In this document: positions 1-10,935 of the stretch, piece by piece
How positions within the stretch are numbered: position 1 is the first letter of the stretch
How the letters are laid out: every line of letters starts with the position of its first letter
Source: Gracilaria vermiculophylla
Lineage: Eukaryota; Rhodophyta; Florideophyceae; Gracilariales; Gracilariaceae
Length of the DNA: 44,434 nt
Assembly (NCBI GenBank): GCA_019155205.2
Contig: JAHNZQ020000181.1
Coordinates: forward strand, 1,900,623 to 1,945,056
Reading direction: 5' to 3'
Translations under genes and position numbers: made by a program
Notes under the pieces: generated by a model
Databases searched by the model: none
The model's input: only the letters and a program-made list of their open reading frames with translations
Told to the model about the DNA's origin: nothing

Positions 1-38
1 TCAGAAAGGTCGCCCCGCTTAACGACCTCTTCGCAAAA

Positions 39-1289
39 GTGGTGGTTTATGACATCTACAGGTTTGATGATCGCTCCATTCTTAACGACATGTCGCTCCC
101 TAAGCGACTCACGAAGATCCAGCGCCGCATTGATATTAAAATGAAGAAACGCTCCTTCTCAGACGATAATCACATCTCGGTGTTGAATTTTCTCGCACGC
201 TTCCGTTCAGCGTGTAATACCAATGGTGTCCATGAAGGTGCCACCGTATTGTGCTTCTGGTTGTGCTGCACAGGCCAAGCGCACTCGCTGATGTACCCAC
301 TCCAAACAGGGAACAGCACCATTATGGATGATCCTGGAACGGAGATCTTGACGATGTACCCGGAGGTGGTGAATTTTCTCCTCAAACGGTACGCAATGGA
401 TGAGGTGATTGCCGATCCTGACGCTGAAGTCCTCTGTTATAGGCAGAACACGGGAATGACCGAGACGGAGTTCTGACAGAAGCTGTGGATGAAGGCCTTA
501 GGTTGTGAGAACGTGTATTCCAAACGGCGGTTGAAGTCGTTGTTTATCAAGGGACTCCTCCCCTCGATCCACGCGAGGGAGCGTAGTCACCTTAAAACCC
601 ACCAAAAGACCACCTACATGAAGCTAGCGAGTTTCGCGGAATCCTATGGGGATACGCGGCGTGCCGCTCGCCGCAGCCATACTCCACTTTCGGACAAACC
701 GGCGGCCTCAAAAACCCGTCGGGTATCCGCCCTGATGATCGACTCCAGCACCTCGGAGGAAGTCGACGAGCTCACGCTCGTGGGAGAGCAAGAAACCCGT
801 GCCCTTACATACGCCTCATCTCAGAAAGCAGCATCTAGGACGTGGAAACCCTCGTCTCCCACTCCTTACGCCTCGATAGGATCCTCCAGAAGCGTCCAAG
901 TTGCGAACCCTCAAGGCTACCCACAGCCTTGCAGGATTTGCTTATCTCGAGAACCAGTACACTGTACGACTCTCACCCCGGAGGTAAGGGCCGCCATTCG
1001 GGAGAATCGGGAGAAAATTTTCTAGGACCTAAAGAGAACACCCACGGAGAGCGGAAGTTTTCGAACCACTTATCGGGACATCCGCTCCCTTCAAGGAAAC
1101 TACGGTTACCGTGCTCCACTGCGAGTGCAGTCTGTCCCACTGTCACTTACACCCTCAACACAGGTGCCGGTATCCAAGCCGGCTGCACCTCAGGTAATCA
1201 CGTCGCGTCTCGATGCACAACCGCAGACGACGTCCCCGACTGGAACTAAGCCCCTCTCCAACCAGGAAAACCCTCAGAGCCACGTGTAG
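39..1289 (+). pseudogene. Degenerate gag-like region of the gypsy element
   Basis: One reading frame runs from before base 39 to about 1289, broken only by stops at 474-476 (TGA), 1023-1025 (TAG) and 1287-1289 (TAG). The sense of the protein continues across each stop, which points to point mutation and not to separate genes. The first part resembles the helical capsid region of gag. Around 930-965 there is a Cys-x2-Cys followed by a His-Cys pair, which may be what is left of a CCHC zinc knuckle, but the spacing is not canonical. The last part is rich in Pro, Thr and Ser, as is usual between gag and protease. Gag assignment rests mainly on position before the protease. Confidence 0.6.
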
Positions 1290-1462
1290 AGACTCCGGGT
1301 GGCTCCTTACCATCGAGCATCGGCTCCACGGAGGTCCCCTTTAGGAAAGAGGGAGAACCCGTTTGCTCTATCAACGCAGAATCGCCAGACCTCCCAATTT
1401 CGTTGGACCCATTCTACACCTTTTAGGATGCTGTCTGCAAGCTCCGCAGTGATAATTACAAA

Positions 1463-4400
1463 TTGTTCGCTTCTATCGGATATTCCCCGCTGGCGTCTAT
1501 CACAGTGCGTGTTATCCTCGATAAAGGAGCTGGCTCCATTCTAGTGCACGCCGACGTGCTTAAGCGGTCTGCTCTCGGCTCCTTGAGGACTGGCAAGCTC
1601 TCTAAGGTGCGCGATGGATCGCATCGAGCATTAACCATTCTCGGAGCTATACCCCTTTATCTCCAGCTGGCCTCCTTAAAGGTTAAAGTGTGGCTTTTCG
1701 TGGCAGCCAACCTGGTCGCACAATTCATATTGGGCATTTCCTTTGTGGATCGGTATGTATGTGCAATCTACCCACGCCTGCGAAAGGTGACGTTTCAAAG
1801 CTCCGCACCTGTGAATAACTTGTCCGCATCCCCTGGACCGGACGCCAACATGCGTCACGTGGGAAATCTTCCAAAGGTGACGCAGTAGAATAAGCTTCAT
1901 GTGGTGAAGAGCATGGAAATACCCGCGAGGAGTCAGGCCGAAGTTTGAGTGCAAACCTCTGCATCTGGTCTTTCATTCTTACAGGAAAGTCCATACCTGA
2001 CAACGAAGCAGCACTCCAAGATGGGGAATGGTGTTATGGAAATAATACCAAACATTCCCTTCAGGGTTGTGCTCGCCAACCTGAAGGAGTCGCCGTTACG
2101 GCTCCAGAAAGGAACTGTCGTCGGATTGGCACTACCCGCAGCTGCAGGACTGGCTCATCTTCCTCGTGTGGGAGGTCTTCTGGAACGCGATTCAATCGAC
2201 ACCATGGAGGGTTAAGCGACACGAACGGCTCCAGAGGAAGAAAATCCTGCCACCTAGCAGGACAACCTCCAAATTGGCGAAGATTTCGAAGAGTATCGCC
2301 ATATTATTGTGAAGATGCTATACGACTTTGAGAACATGCGGTATGATCCCATGGGTCAGGTAAACCTGAAGAAGCGCAGGATACAGCTTACACCTAATGC
2401 AAAATCGGTACATTAACTCCCGAGGAGAGCCGAACCCCATGCGCGCGATTTCGAACGTGATTAGGTCTACCAGGAGCAAGACAAGGGCACTATTCAGCCT
2501 TTTCTTTCAGAAAAGGCCTCCGCAGTGGTGTTTGTGAAAAAAGGAGGTGGCTCCTTGAAGTTCTGTTTTGACTAGAGACGCCTCAAAGAGGTGACAGTAC
2601 GAGATTCGTACCCGATACCCGGTAGGGATGAATTTATCGACTCCGTAGGTGATGCGTCCGTTTTCTCCACACTGGATGGCAACAGTGGCTATTGGCAAAT
2701 TGAGATGGGCGACTCCGATAAGGATAAGAAAACGTTCACCTGCAACTGTGGGATTTTCAGATTCCTAAGGATGCCATTTGGATTGAAGAATGCACCCGCT
2801 ACGTTCCAACAAGCGGTGGACATAATCCTGTCAAAGGTGAAGTGGCAATAAGCCTTGGTGTATGTTGATGATGTCATTATATACTCCCGCAGCGTGGAGG
2901 AGCACTTCATTCATGTGAAGCACGTGCTCCAAGTCCTGAAGGATGCTGGACTCACCTTGAAGCTGGAGAAATGTTTCTCTTTCATGTCCTTGGTAGATTA
3001 CGTGAGGAACTTTGTGCTTCAAATGCACCAACAGGTTTTCACAAAAACTCAGGACCCCATCAAGGAAGCTCACCCTTCCACAAACCAGACGGAGCTCCGC
3101 TCCTTCCAAGGGCTGTCTAATGTATTCCGGAGGTTTGTACCGAATTTCTCTCGTATGGTGGCGCCGTTAAACCGCCTCTTGGAGATTGACAATCCGACGC
3201 AATTGGCTATCTTGACAGACGAAGAGTTTGAAGCCTTTAACACTCTGAAGAGGAGCGTAAGAAAACCACTGATCTGGGTACTGCAGAAGCGGCAAGGCCG
3301 AATGGTGCTGGACCTGACGCCTGTAAATACCGGATCGGATTTGCCCTTCTACAGGAACAACCTGAAGATGGAGTTCAACCCATCGGATAATGAAGTCGCA
3401 GCCACACCTACGGAACGGCATTCTTCCACCTCGGAGTTCGAATGTCTCGCCATCTTCTGGGCGGTCTTGATTTTTACGCCCATACCTGGAAGTCCCGCGT
3501 TTCACCTTGTGGACGGACCACGCCCCACTGAAGTGGGTACTATCTTTGACGGATGCTTCCGGCCGCTTGGAAAGGTGAAGGCTTCGCCTCCTGGAGTTCG
3601 AGATTGACATTGTCCACCGTCCTGGCATATAACACCAGGCATCAGACGCACTCTCGCGAGTCTCCAGCGAGGGCGAAGATAACACATATTTGCAGAACAC
3701 CATCCCGTTTCTGGTCACCCAGGACGCCGACGGAGATAAAGGATCTGATGGAGAGTGCTTGGAATGCTGTGAGCCTTAAGGTGATTACAGTGGGCTCCCT
3801 GAGGTAGTGCCCCTAGTTACGAAGGAGAAAGAAGTTCTTCCCATCCCCATAGCGGAGTTTCAGAAGGAGCAGAGTACGGATGCATACTACATGGAGTGCC
3901 TCGCCACTGTGGGGAGTCTAAAATGGTCATTCGATGTCGCCGGACGGCGTACCTGTACACCACGCTTACCTAGATGGAGCTTTCCAGAAGGTGGTCCCGA
4001 CGAACCTACGGGCATTAATGCTGTATTTCTTACACTATCCTTGCCTCACCAGGCACTCCGGCAGATTGCGTATGTATTTCACCATGCGGAGGGATTTCTA
4101 TTGGCCGAACATGGCTAATAATGCCTTCCAAACCGTGTCGGATTGCTATTCCTGCGCCGTCGCTAGGGGGAGTATACAGAGACACTGGACGCCACTCACT
4201 CTGTTCCCCCCTTCAGGACCTTAGGAATTCGTGGCCATAGACATTCTGGGCCCTCTCTCAAGACGGAGCGAAGGTACCGATTTATCCTCGTGATCATTGA
4301 TCGTTTCCCGATGATCATACGCGACATTCTCTTTCGGAGAACCACTGCAGCAGTACTTGCCGTCGGTTTTCTGGAGCACTGGGTTTACCCATATGGGATA

Positions 4401-5294
4401 CAGTTGTACCTCTTCACGGATAATGGCCACCAGTTCGCGGCGAAGCTATCCAGGGCCGTGTCCCGAATTCTGGGGATGAAACAGTTGTTTACAACGGCCT
4501 TTCACCCCCAGACCAACGAACAAGCGGAGAGGTTCCACAAGACCATCGCCTCGAGGCTGAAGCACTACGTCACGGACCACCAGAAGAAATGGGACGCATA
4601 TGGGGGCCCCCTTACGTATGCATACTACCTGCAGGTGCACCGCTCCACGGGGACCGCTCTTTTCAATCTGGTGCTCTCGCGCATTCCGCATAATGCCGTC
4701 ATTGCTACACGCGCCACGGCGCACCCGGTGGATTGGCCACAGGTGCCAACAGCGGTGCAAGTAAAACGCTCCATCCTAAGGCGGTATGAAAATGCGCTCT
4801 CCCTCGCAAAGGAGAGATTAAACTCCTCGCAGAAGAGATACAAACAGGACATCGACCGGAATGTGAAGAAAGGCCCTCTCCGGAAGGATGGCGACGAGGG
4901 TTTCCTCGACAAACCTGGAAAAATATCGGACGAACCGCCGAGCGTCACGCACAAGCTTGCGCCGACCTCCTCAGGGCCTTACAAAGTCCTTGCTACCTAT
5001 AGAGACACTGTTATCGTTGAGGCAAACGGGCTCCGAGACGACGTCTCTCGTGATAGGGTAACGAAAGTCCCGACGTCCGGCCCTTCCGGAATGCCCACCA
5101 CCCCACCTCAGGAACCACTCGCGGAACTTCCTCATCCGACCACCCCAGCAGTGACGACACCGTTGGATACTGAAAATCACATCACCCATTTCGGCAAACC
5201 ATTGCTGGAGGCTCCAGACGCCATCATGACCTCTAAAGGTGATATTCTCTACTCGGTGGACCATATCGTCTCACACCGAAAAACCTCTGCATAA
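1463..5294 (+). pseudogene. Degenerate gypsy pol (protease, RT, RNase H, integrase)
   Basis: The protease is at about 1500-1760, with the active-site triplet changed from D-T/S-G to D-K-G. The reverse transcriptase is at about 2280-3110: the FxFLRMPFGLKNAPATFQ block is intact and YVDD is at about 2858. Its frame has in-phase stops, including 1886, 2213, 2573 and 2849 (the last four codons before YVDD). RNase H is spread over three frames between 3300 and 3650; one shift falls in a run of five T at 3471-3475. The integrase zinc finger (H-H-C-C) is at about 4030-4165 and the catalytic residues lie in AIDILGP (4233), FTDNGHQF (~4415) and NEQAERFH (~4515), with a frameshift near 4256. The final 334-codon stretch ending at 5294 is the longest open part and covers the integrase core and C-terminal tail. 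Confidence 0.9.
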
Positions 5295-5759
5295 ACACTG
5301 TACCACATCCGCTGGTAGGGATACACCTCAAAGGACGACACGGAAGAACCTCCGGAACACATCCCGGAGAACTTCCATAGACGATACAACGCCAATCTGG
5401 TGCGGAAACTCCCCTCCACATAGCCGCTTCTGTAAAGGAAAGGGGAAGGGGGCCCCTCACCGAAGATTTCTTTCGTCTCCGCTGTCTATTCTCCACCTGA
5501 AGGTCTCTTTTTCGCTTCCAAAACGCCGTTGCTCGCTTTTCGCACGCCATCATGGCGGCACTTCGTGTCGCTGAGCGCGCAGGCACATCCCATTCATATT
5601 GCAACTACCGTTCATGGAGCTTATGCTACAACTTAAGGATCTCTTATTCCACCGCTATAGGGAACTAACTTCCATCTCCAGGTATCTTTCACCAACAGGT
5701 CATCATATCACGTCGTGTACTCTGCTTCTAAGCGAGCTTTCGCCGAGAGCGCTGGGCTC
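5295..5759. other. Spacer after integrase with a polypurine run
   Basis: No gene is recognised. At 5434-5452 there is an uninterrupted 19-base purine run ending in G's, the sort of site that primes plus-strand DNA synthesis in LTR elements. What follows has no clear TG start or repeat partner inside the window, so it could be a central polypurine tract, the true 3' tract of a shorter element, or chance. Confidence 0.45.
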
Positions 5760-6217
5760 TCAAAAACCTCCGACAGGCTTTCCTTGATGGCCCCCATCGA
5801 GGCTCGGTCCGACCCGGGCCTTGTGTAGTTCTAAGACCCAGGCACGCGCGTTGCGCAGAGCCTCTACAGGAGAAGACGGGGCAGGACGGCCCTTCAAGAA
5901 GCACGCCTGCACCAACTCCTGGAAGGCAGCATTCAGAGCCCCATATAGTAATCCGCCCGACGGTGCACCCGAAGCGGCGATCTCCGTTGACGGAGCACCA
6001 ACCGCCACGTATGGAGCCGCGGACGGCGGACCAGCTGACACAGGACCTTCCGGACGGGACTCTGCAGGCTCAGTCGTGGAGGTCGGCAGAGCTACGAACG
6101 GAGTTGGTGACACCGGAGGTGACGGTGTTGCGGGAACTGGAACGCTCCGTAGAAAAGGCTTAAGAACAGGCGCAGGGACATCCCGCAGTCGGGGTCGCAT
6201 CACTAGGACCGAAGGTA

Positions 6218-6242
6218 CAGGTGAACACTGTGATTAGTGTGG
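6218..6242 (+). repeat. Left terminal inverted repeat of the Tigger element
   Basis: This 25-base sequence begins CAGGTGAACA, follows the TA at 6216-6217, and is identical to the reverse complement of 8263-8287. It ends in the ATTAGTGTGG motif that recurs in the subterminal regions. Confidence 0.95.
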
Positions 6243-6267
6243 GTTACCCAACAGTGTAGACACGGAA

Positions 6268-6288
6268 ATTAGTGTAGACCACACTAAT
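6268..6288. repeat. Subterminal near-palindrome, left side of Tigger
   Basis: A 21-base near-palindrome made of ATTAGTGT and its inverse, ACACTAAT, around a short centre. Related copies lie on the right side at 8145-8165, 8198-8218 and 8252-8272, with half copies at 6233-6242, 8121-8132 and about 8181. Repeated subterminal palindromes often bind transposase; that role is inferred here. Confidence 0.8.
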
Positions 6289-6444
6289 GTATGTGCGAAG
6301 CGCCAGTACCTTCACGTAAATAGTGTGGGCAAAAACAACCAAAACCGTCTTTACGCGGCAAACTTCGAACAACGCAAACAGTCCGCCTGTTATTAAAGAA
6401 TTCCCGGCCACCATCGTCCCCAGTCGAAAGTTATAAAACCGTAT

Positions 6445-8118
6445 GTGTCGCACAACAACATCGTAAATGTCCTTGATTGCCTCACCCCTTCTCAGTGCTT
6501 TTGCACACATCCAGCTCCAAACACAAACCGTACAGGACCACATTCCTCCTCTGACACAGCCGAAATCCAAGAAACCTCATCACATAGTACAGAAGGAGAG
6601 CCACAGAATGTCACTCAGAGCCAAAAAAAACGTAGCCGTCTTCCGCAAATTGTTCTGACAAGAACCCACAAAGCTTCTATAGCTCAGTGGATGTTAACAA
6701 ACGCAGAAACGCAAGGGGGAAAACATGTGACATCCCGTGCTGTGAAGAAGTGTCTACAATTTTTTCGTGGCAGTTATAAGGCAAATATCCAACGCGCAAG
6801 TCGTTACTGGAAGAGCATAACCGAATTGGTCAATGAACACAACAAAAGGGCAAAGAACAGCACGTTCTCCTTCGTCAGACATACGAAAACCGGATTCAAG
6901 CGACACTATTGCAAAAATGTTAAGGGGAGAGGACGCAAAATAACGCCATGGGTAACTGCATTACAAGAAAGCATGTTAGAAGAATTCAATCGCATGCGAA
7001 GAACGGGTGTTAAATTCAACGCTAGACTCCTTCCAAGGTTGGCACTGGGTCTCATATCTAGCAAATCAGAAGGTCTGTATCATAGAAATATGATCGATCC
7101 CAGAAGTGGGGACTACTACATCAAAGACAGCATAACCCATCGCTGGGTGCAAACCTTCATGGAAAGATTCCTCATTGTTAATCGCGCTCAATGCGGTAAA
7201 CTTATGTTGTCCCCGGCGAAACAAAGGCAGATTGAAATGGAAATTGCATACCACCTTGGAGAGCTTGCACGAGATTTTCGGTCTCACCGCCTACGAAAAG
7301 AGGATGTTTTCAATGCCGATGAAACACACTTCTGTATAAATATGGATAGCCACAAAACCTTGGCCTTGGTCGGGGACACGCATGTGCACTACGTAGACGT
7401 GGTTTCCGGAGATGATGGAATGACGATGATGGTTCTTATTTCAGGGGGATCGCACGCCGCATTAGAAACACCAATGATGATCTTCAAAAACCCGGATAAG
7501 AACTATCCGATTCGAGGTCTGCCCGACAATATTCCTGGCGTTGTCTACCGAACCGGACCGAAGGCATGGATGGATAAACGAGTGTTTTTCGAATGAATAC
7601 GGGAGAGGAGAGTGTTTAAACCGTTACCAAACGGTCGTAGACGCGTACTGTACCTCGATAATGTCAACACGCATGACCTTACCGATGTTGTGAAAGAGTC
7701 ACTGAGAGAAAGCAACACAGAAGCTCGATTTTTCCCATGTAACGCCACGCATTTTGTGCAACCTGCCGATAGTTTTGTGATTCAGAAGCTAAAAACGTAT
7801 TGGCGTCATGAGTGGGATGATTACAAAATGAGTATGCTGGAGAACGGGATGTGGGTCGATGGACCTAAAGCTTCTAAAAAGCTTTCAAACCCAGGAAAGA
7901 GACACTTTCTGAAACTCGCTGCGAAGTCTGCGCGTGTTGTGAGTGGCCAGAGAGACAGTGATGGTATTAGTTATGCGAGTAAGGCGATAATCGGGTGTGG
8001 TCTGGCTTTTAATTTGAATGGTCAGTGGGAGGAACGCCAGTTGTTTCCGGAGCTGCAGGCCATAATATCAAAGTATCGCGCTATTTTCAACGGTGAATTG
8101 GTGGGCATGAGCCCGTAA
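6445..8118 (+). pseudogene. Tigger/pogo-type transposase, one nonsense codon
   Basis: The frame is open from ATG 6445 to 7593, meets one TGA at 7594-7596, and continues in the same phase to the stop at 8116-8118, about 557 codons. The N-terminal 150 residues are basic and helical, as expected for the DNA-binding part. The DDE_1 catalytic core is clear: NADETHF (~7313), LYLDNVNTH (~7650) and a QPADSFVIQKLK block (~7760). The TGA falls where relatives usually have a Trp in the stretch linking the first two catalytic motifs, so a single G-to-A change explains it. The gene fills the element between its ends and needs no other partner. Without stop read-through only a fragment lacking two catalytic residues would be made. 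Confidence 0.9.
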
Positions 8119-8144
8119 TGATCCACACTATTTCCGTGACAGTC

Positions 8145-8272
8145 AATTAGTGTGATCCACAGTAATTAACCCACCTCAAAATTAGTGTAGACACCGAAAT
8201 AGTGTGGTCCACACTAATTACTGTGTCCCCCCGGATTTTTGTGGCTTCAAAATTAGTGTGGTCCACACTAAT
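8145..8272. repeat. Subterminal palindrome cluster, right side of Tigger
   Basis: Three copies of the 21-base near-palindrome (8145-8165, 8198-8218, 8252-8272) plus a half copy near 8181 lie within 130 bases of the right end. The copy at 8252-8272 is symmetrical except for its central base and overlaps the terminal repeat. Confidence 0.8.
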
Positions 8273-8287
8273 CACAGTGTTCACCTG
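8263..8287 (-). repeat. Right terminal inverted repeat of the Tigger element
   Basis: This 25-base sequence ends TGTTCACCTG, is followed by TA at 8288-8289, and is the exact inverse of the left end. Confidence 0.95.
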
Positions 8288-9883
8288 TACCGGGACGAGA
8301 GCAATCTTGTCCTCGTCCATAGGAGACACGGCGGCTACCACCGCGGGAACATCCGGTATGGCGGTGGACCGCAGCGGTATCATCTCAGGAAGCTCACCCA
8401 TATCCTGGGATGGAGCCTGTAACCGACGGGGCGTACAATTCACAATGCTCTTCATCAAGGGTTCATGGTCGGGTACTCGGTGCTGTGGCACCTGAGGAAC
8501 CCGAGAAGGCGCAAGACGGGGAAAGGCTGGGTAGACTTGCCCGTCATCGTCTTCATTGCGACTCCTCACGATGGGGTGGAACTTATCTTCGCCGTAGTCG
8601 TACCAAAAGAAGCCCGGAATATCGTTCCACGCCACCTGCAGGTTGTAATCTAGCAGCGTCCCCGCCTTGAATTCGCTCCACGCGTTGCCCCTGATCAGGT
8701 TCTGAATGCCGAAGAAGCACAGAACTTGGACAATGGACGCCGAGTAGGGTAGCAAAAGTCCGGCAGTCGGCTGATACAAAGAATCCAAGTAGAGGCGACC
8801 ATCGTGGCACCGAATATAGGAGGTGACGCCTTCGTTCACTGATTGGAGATACGCCATCAGAATGCTGCCCACGAACTCCGTCTCGGCGATCAGCATGGCA
8901 GAACGCCCTAGGGAGACATGGGGATCTAAAGCCTCCGAGGTGTGGTACGCAAAGGTAGTCGGTGTCGCCACGCAGAGGGACGGGGATACCTAGAGGTCCC
9001 TTCAAGAGTCGTTCAACTTGAAATAGTACTTTGGACGCTGCCCGGGAAACTATTCGTAGAATTCCGTGTTATGCCAACCATAGAAGTACCTGAAAGCGGT
9101 GCGTTCTTGGTTCTCATCCGCAAGGTGCGTCCCCCAACGATTTTGGTTGAGCGAGTAGAGGTAATCGTATTGGGGATCGAAGGAAAATACCGCGAGGGCC
9201 GAGTTTCGATCAGCAATGCTTCCGGGTCGCCCCGCTCTTTGGTGCGAGCTCTCTTTGTGAAGGAGTACCTGGAGTCGCGCCTGGACCTCCCGTTACTCGG
9301 CTCACCTGAGATAAGGAGTATCGCAGTGTCCCACCGTGGTTGGAGCGTTGTCACCGTGCACCGGAGTGTGGAGCCAGTGAGAGAGATAGGCATCCACCCG
9401 GTTCAGCTTCAGGTCGTTCTACGCAACCTCCAGTAAGGCGCGGAATCGCATCGCTTGGAGGTACGGTCCGGAATGGTGGATGTAGTTCTCCATGGGGCAC
9501 AGGAGACGGACGCGCCTGTCGTGGAACGGAACGAAGATCCGCGAGGCACGATGATCGAATTGCTCCCCAGGGCGGAAAGATGCACAGGTCGAGGTGTAAT
9601 ACACCTCAGGATTGGATGCAGATGTAGGCACCGAAGTCGGAAAAGACATTCAGAAGGTGTAGGTAACTGGATGGATGGCGACAGAACGAGTCATAGCACC
9701 TGAGAAGAGTGATATGACGCCACTTGAGGAGCGGAACGCGGTTATACGCCCGACCGGGGAGGGAGCCACGTCGAGGCGCCATCGTGGAATCTGCGGAGAG
9801 GACAGACGATTGGAGGCAGGAGAGGTATGCAGCACCATGGTGGGGCGCATGTTCATATCTAGTGGAGGCCGACGGGGACGCAA

Positions 9884-10355
9884 ATGAGGCGAGTATGAGC
9901 TGATGCACTTTTACGGAGACTGGACGAGCGAACGCGACGAAACGGGTGTTCTCCAAAAGTGGAGTCCTCAAAGGAATCGGAGCGTCGAGTGCCTTGGGGG
10001 AGTCAGCAAACAGTCCGGACTGACCCCTGCTCCCGCCGCGGGGGTCGAACGCCTGCGCCGCGCACGAGACGCTCGAGTGCACGGAAGCTCACACCACCGT
10101 CTGGCGCGACACCACCGACGGGCTACGCCAAAAAGGATGAGACGTAGCCCAGTCAAAGAGAACCAAGGACCCCCGAACACCGTATGGGATAAAGCACAAG
10201 CCCGCGGGGGTACGCCACGCAGCAGAATGGAGGTACAAAGGAACGCCTGAAGGAGAGAATGTGTCACATCGCCGGAGGCCACGCTTGCATCAACACCTAT
10301 AGGAGCCAACCAGGGATCGAACTATTGGAAGATGCACCACAAACACGTGGTGAAA
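9884..10355. other. Spacer between antisense frame and LTR-like repeat
   Basis: No gene is recognised. Open frames exist on both strands (one of 158 codons on the minus strand down to 9606) but have no recognisable motif. If the LTR assignment at 10373 is right, this is the 3' untranslated part of the retroelement. Confidence 0.4.
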
Positions 10356-10370
10356 TTGAGGAAAAGGGGG
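10356..10370 (+). other. Polypurine tract before the LTR-like repeat
   Basis: A purine-rich run (TTGAGGAAAAGGGGG) ends two bases before the TGTAG at 10373 that starts the LTR-like repeat. This is where the plus-strand primer of an LTR retrotransposon is expected, immediately 5' of the 3' LTR. Confidence 0.5.
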
Positions 10371-10372
10371 TA

Positions 10373-10935
10373 TGTAGTGCAGTGGCTCCTAAGGAAATAT
10401 GGTGGTGTGGCTTTATGGCATACTATTCCTAAAGAGGGCTCGAATGTTATTAACTGAGCCACGTGGTGCATAATTCTGCCCGCGTGCGCTACAGTATCCT
10501 TAAGGGACGGTAGAATTAACATTTATTTTAGTAAAATTATGCGGGTAGTTGCTACAGTAGTGAGACCTGCTGAGGCGGGCTCCCGGTTCGACACTTAATC
10601 TGGCGGTTGAGCTTCACCTCTGGGGAAGTAAACAGAAGCACGCTTGAGTTTTCATGTACTTTTCTGGTTGGAAACTCTCGTCGATCATCATCAGGTTTCT
10701 AAGCCGCTGACCCACAGGTCGCCTCATAGCAGCGCCTGTGGGAGCATTGTCCGCCCAGTGAACCTCCCCCTCCGCTTGGTGTATGCAAATGCCCTTTAAG
10801 AATTCCCCCAGCTCCTAAAAGCGAACACCGGAGACGCCTTTTAGGAACACTCACCTATGGAGTCAACAATAACTCCTAACGGACATTGTGGTCTACTACC
10901 TGGACAGGAGGACCGACAGTACCCCAACGACTACA
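10373..10935 (+). repeat. LTR-like direct repeat, copy 1 (possible 3' LTR of the gypsy element)
   Basis: About 563 bp. It starts TGTAG and ends CTACA, a 5-base inverted terminus of the TG...CA type, and has a polypurine tract directly upstream. It is clearly related along its length to 14115-14680 in the same orientation, with scattered substitutions and small indels. No 5-bp target duplication could be tested because the element's other end is off the window. It could be the 3' LTR of the gypsy element or a solo LTR. Confidence 0.6.

Larger units (their letters stand above)
1..5452 (+). mobile_element. Decayed Ty3/gypsy-type LTR retrotransposon, gag-pol part
   Basis: Translated fragments on the plus strand follow the Ty3/gypsy order: gag-like, aspartic protease, reverse transcriptase with a YVDD box, RNase H, then integrase with HHCC and DDE motifs. 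RNase H before integrase separates it from Ty1/copia. The left end is cut by the window, so no 5' LTR or primer-binding site is seen. Many nonsense codons and several frameshifts make it incapable of coding its own proteins. The right limit given here is only a polypurine run; the real 3' end may be the LTR-like sequence ending near 10935, in which case the antisense frame and the Tigger insertion lie inside this element. Confidence 0.9.
6218..8287 (+). mobile_element. Tigger/pogo-type (Tc1/mariner superfamily) DNA transposon
   Basis: The element is 2070 bp and starts with CAGGTGAACA. Its first 25 bases (6218-6242) are the exact reverse complement of its last 25 (8263-8287). It is flanked on both sides by TA (6216-6217 and 8288-8289), the target duplication of this superfamily. 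The interior encodes a DDE_1-type transposase in the same orientation with a single nonsense codon. Perfect ends and near-intact coding suggest it is much younger than the retroelement and antisense frame it sits in. Confidence 0.95.
5760..9883 (-). pseudogene. Long decayed antisense reading frame, split by a Tigger element
   Basis: On the minus strand one phase can be followed from about 9883 down to 8288, and after the 2.07-kb transposon it resumes in phase at 6215 and ends near 5760. Stops inside it include those at about 9650 and 9419 and several between 9300 and 8975. Between them the protein is ordinary in composition (aromatic-rich around 9200-9050, then an open stretch of about 230 codons from 8971). 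The last part is rich in Pro, Ala and Ser. The family is not recognised. It lies downstream of gypsy pol on the opposite strand and shows a similar level of nonsense decay, so it may be an extra antisense ORF of that element or a captured or flanking gene. Confidence 0.5.
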
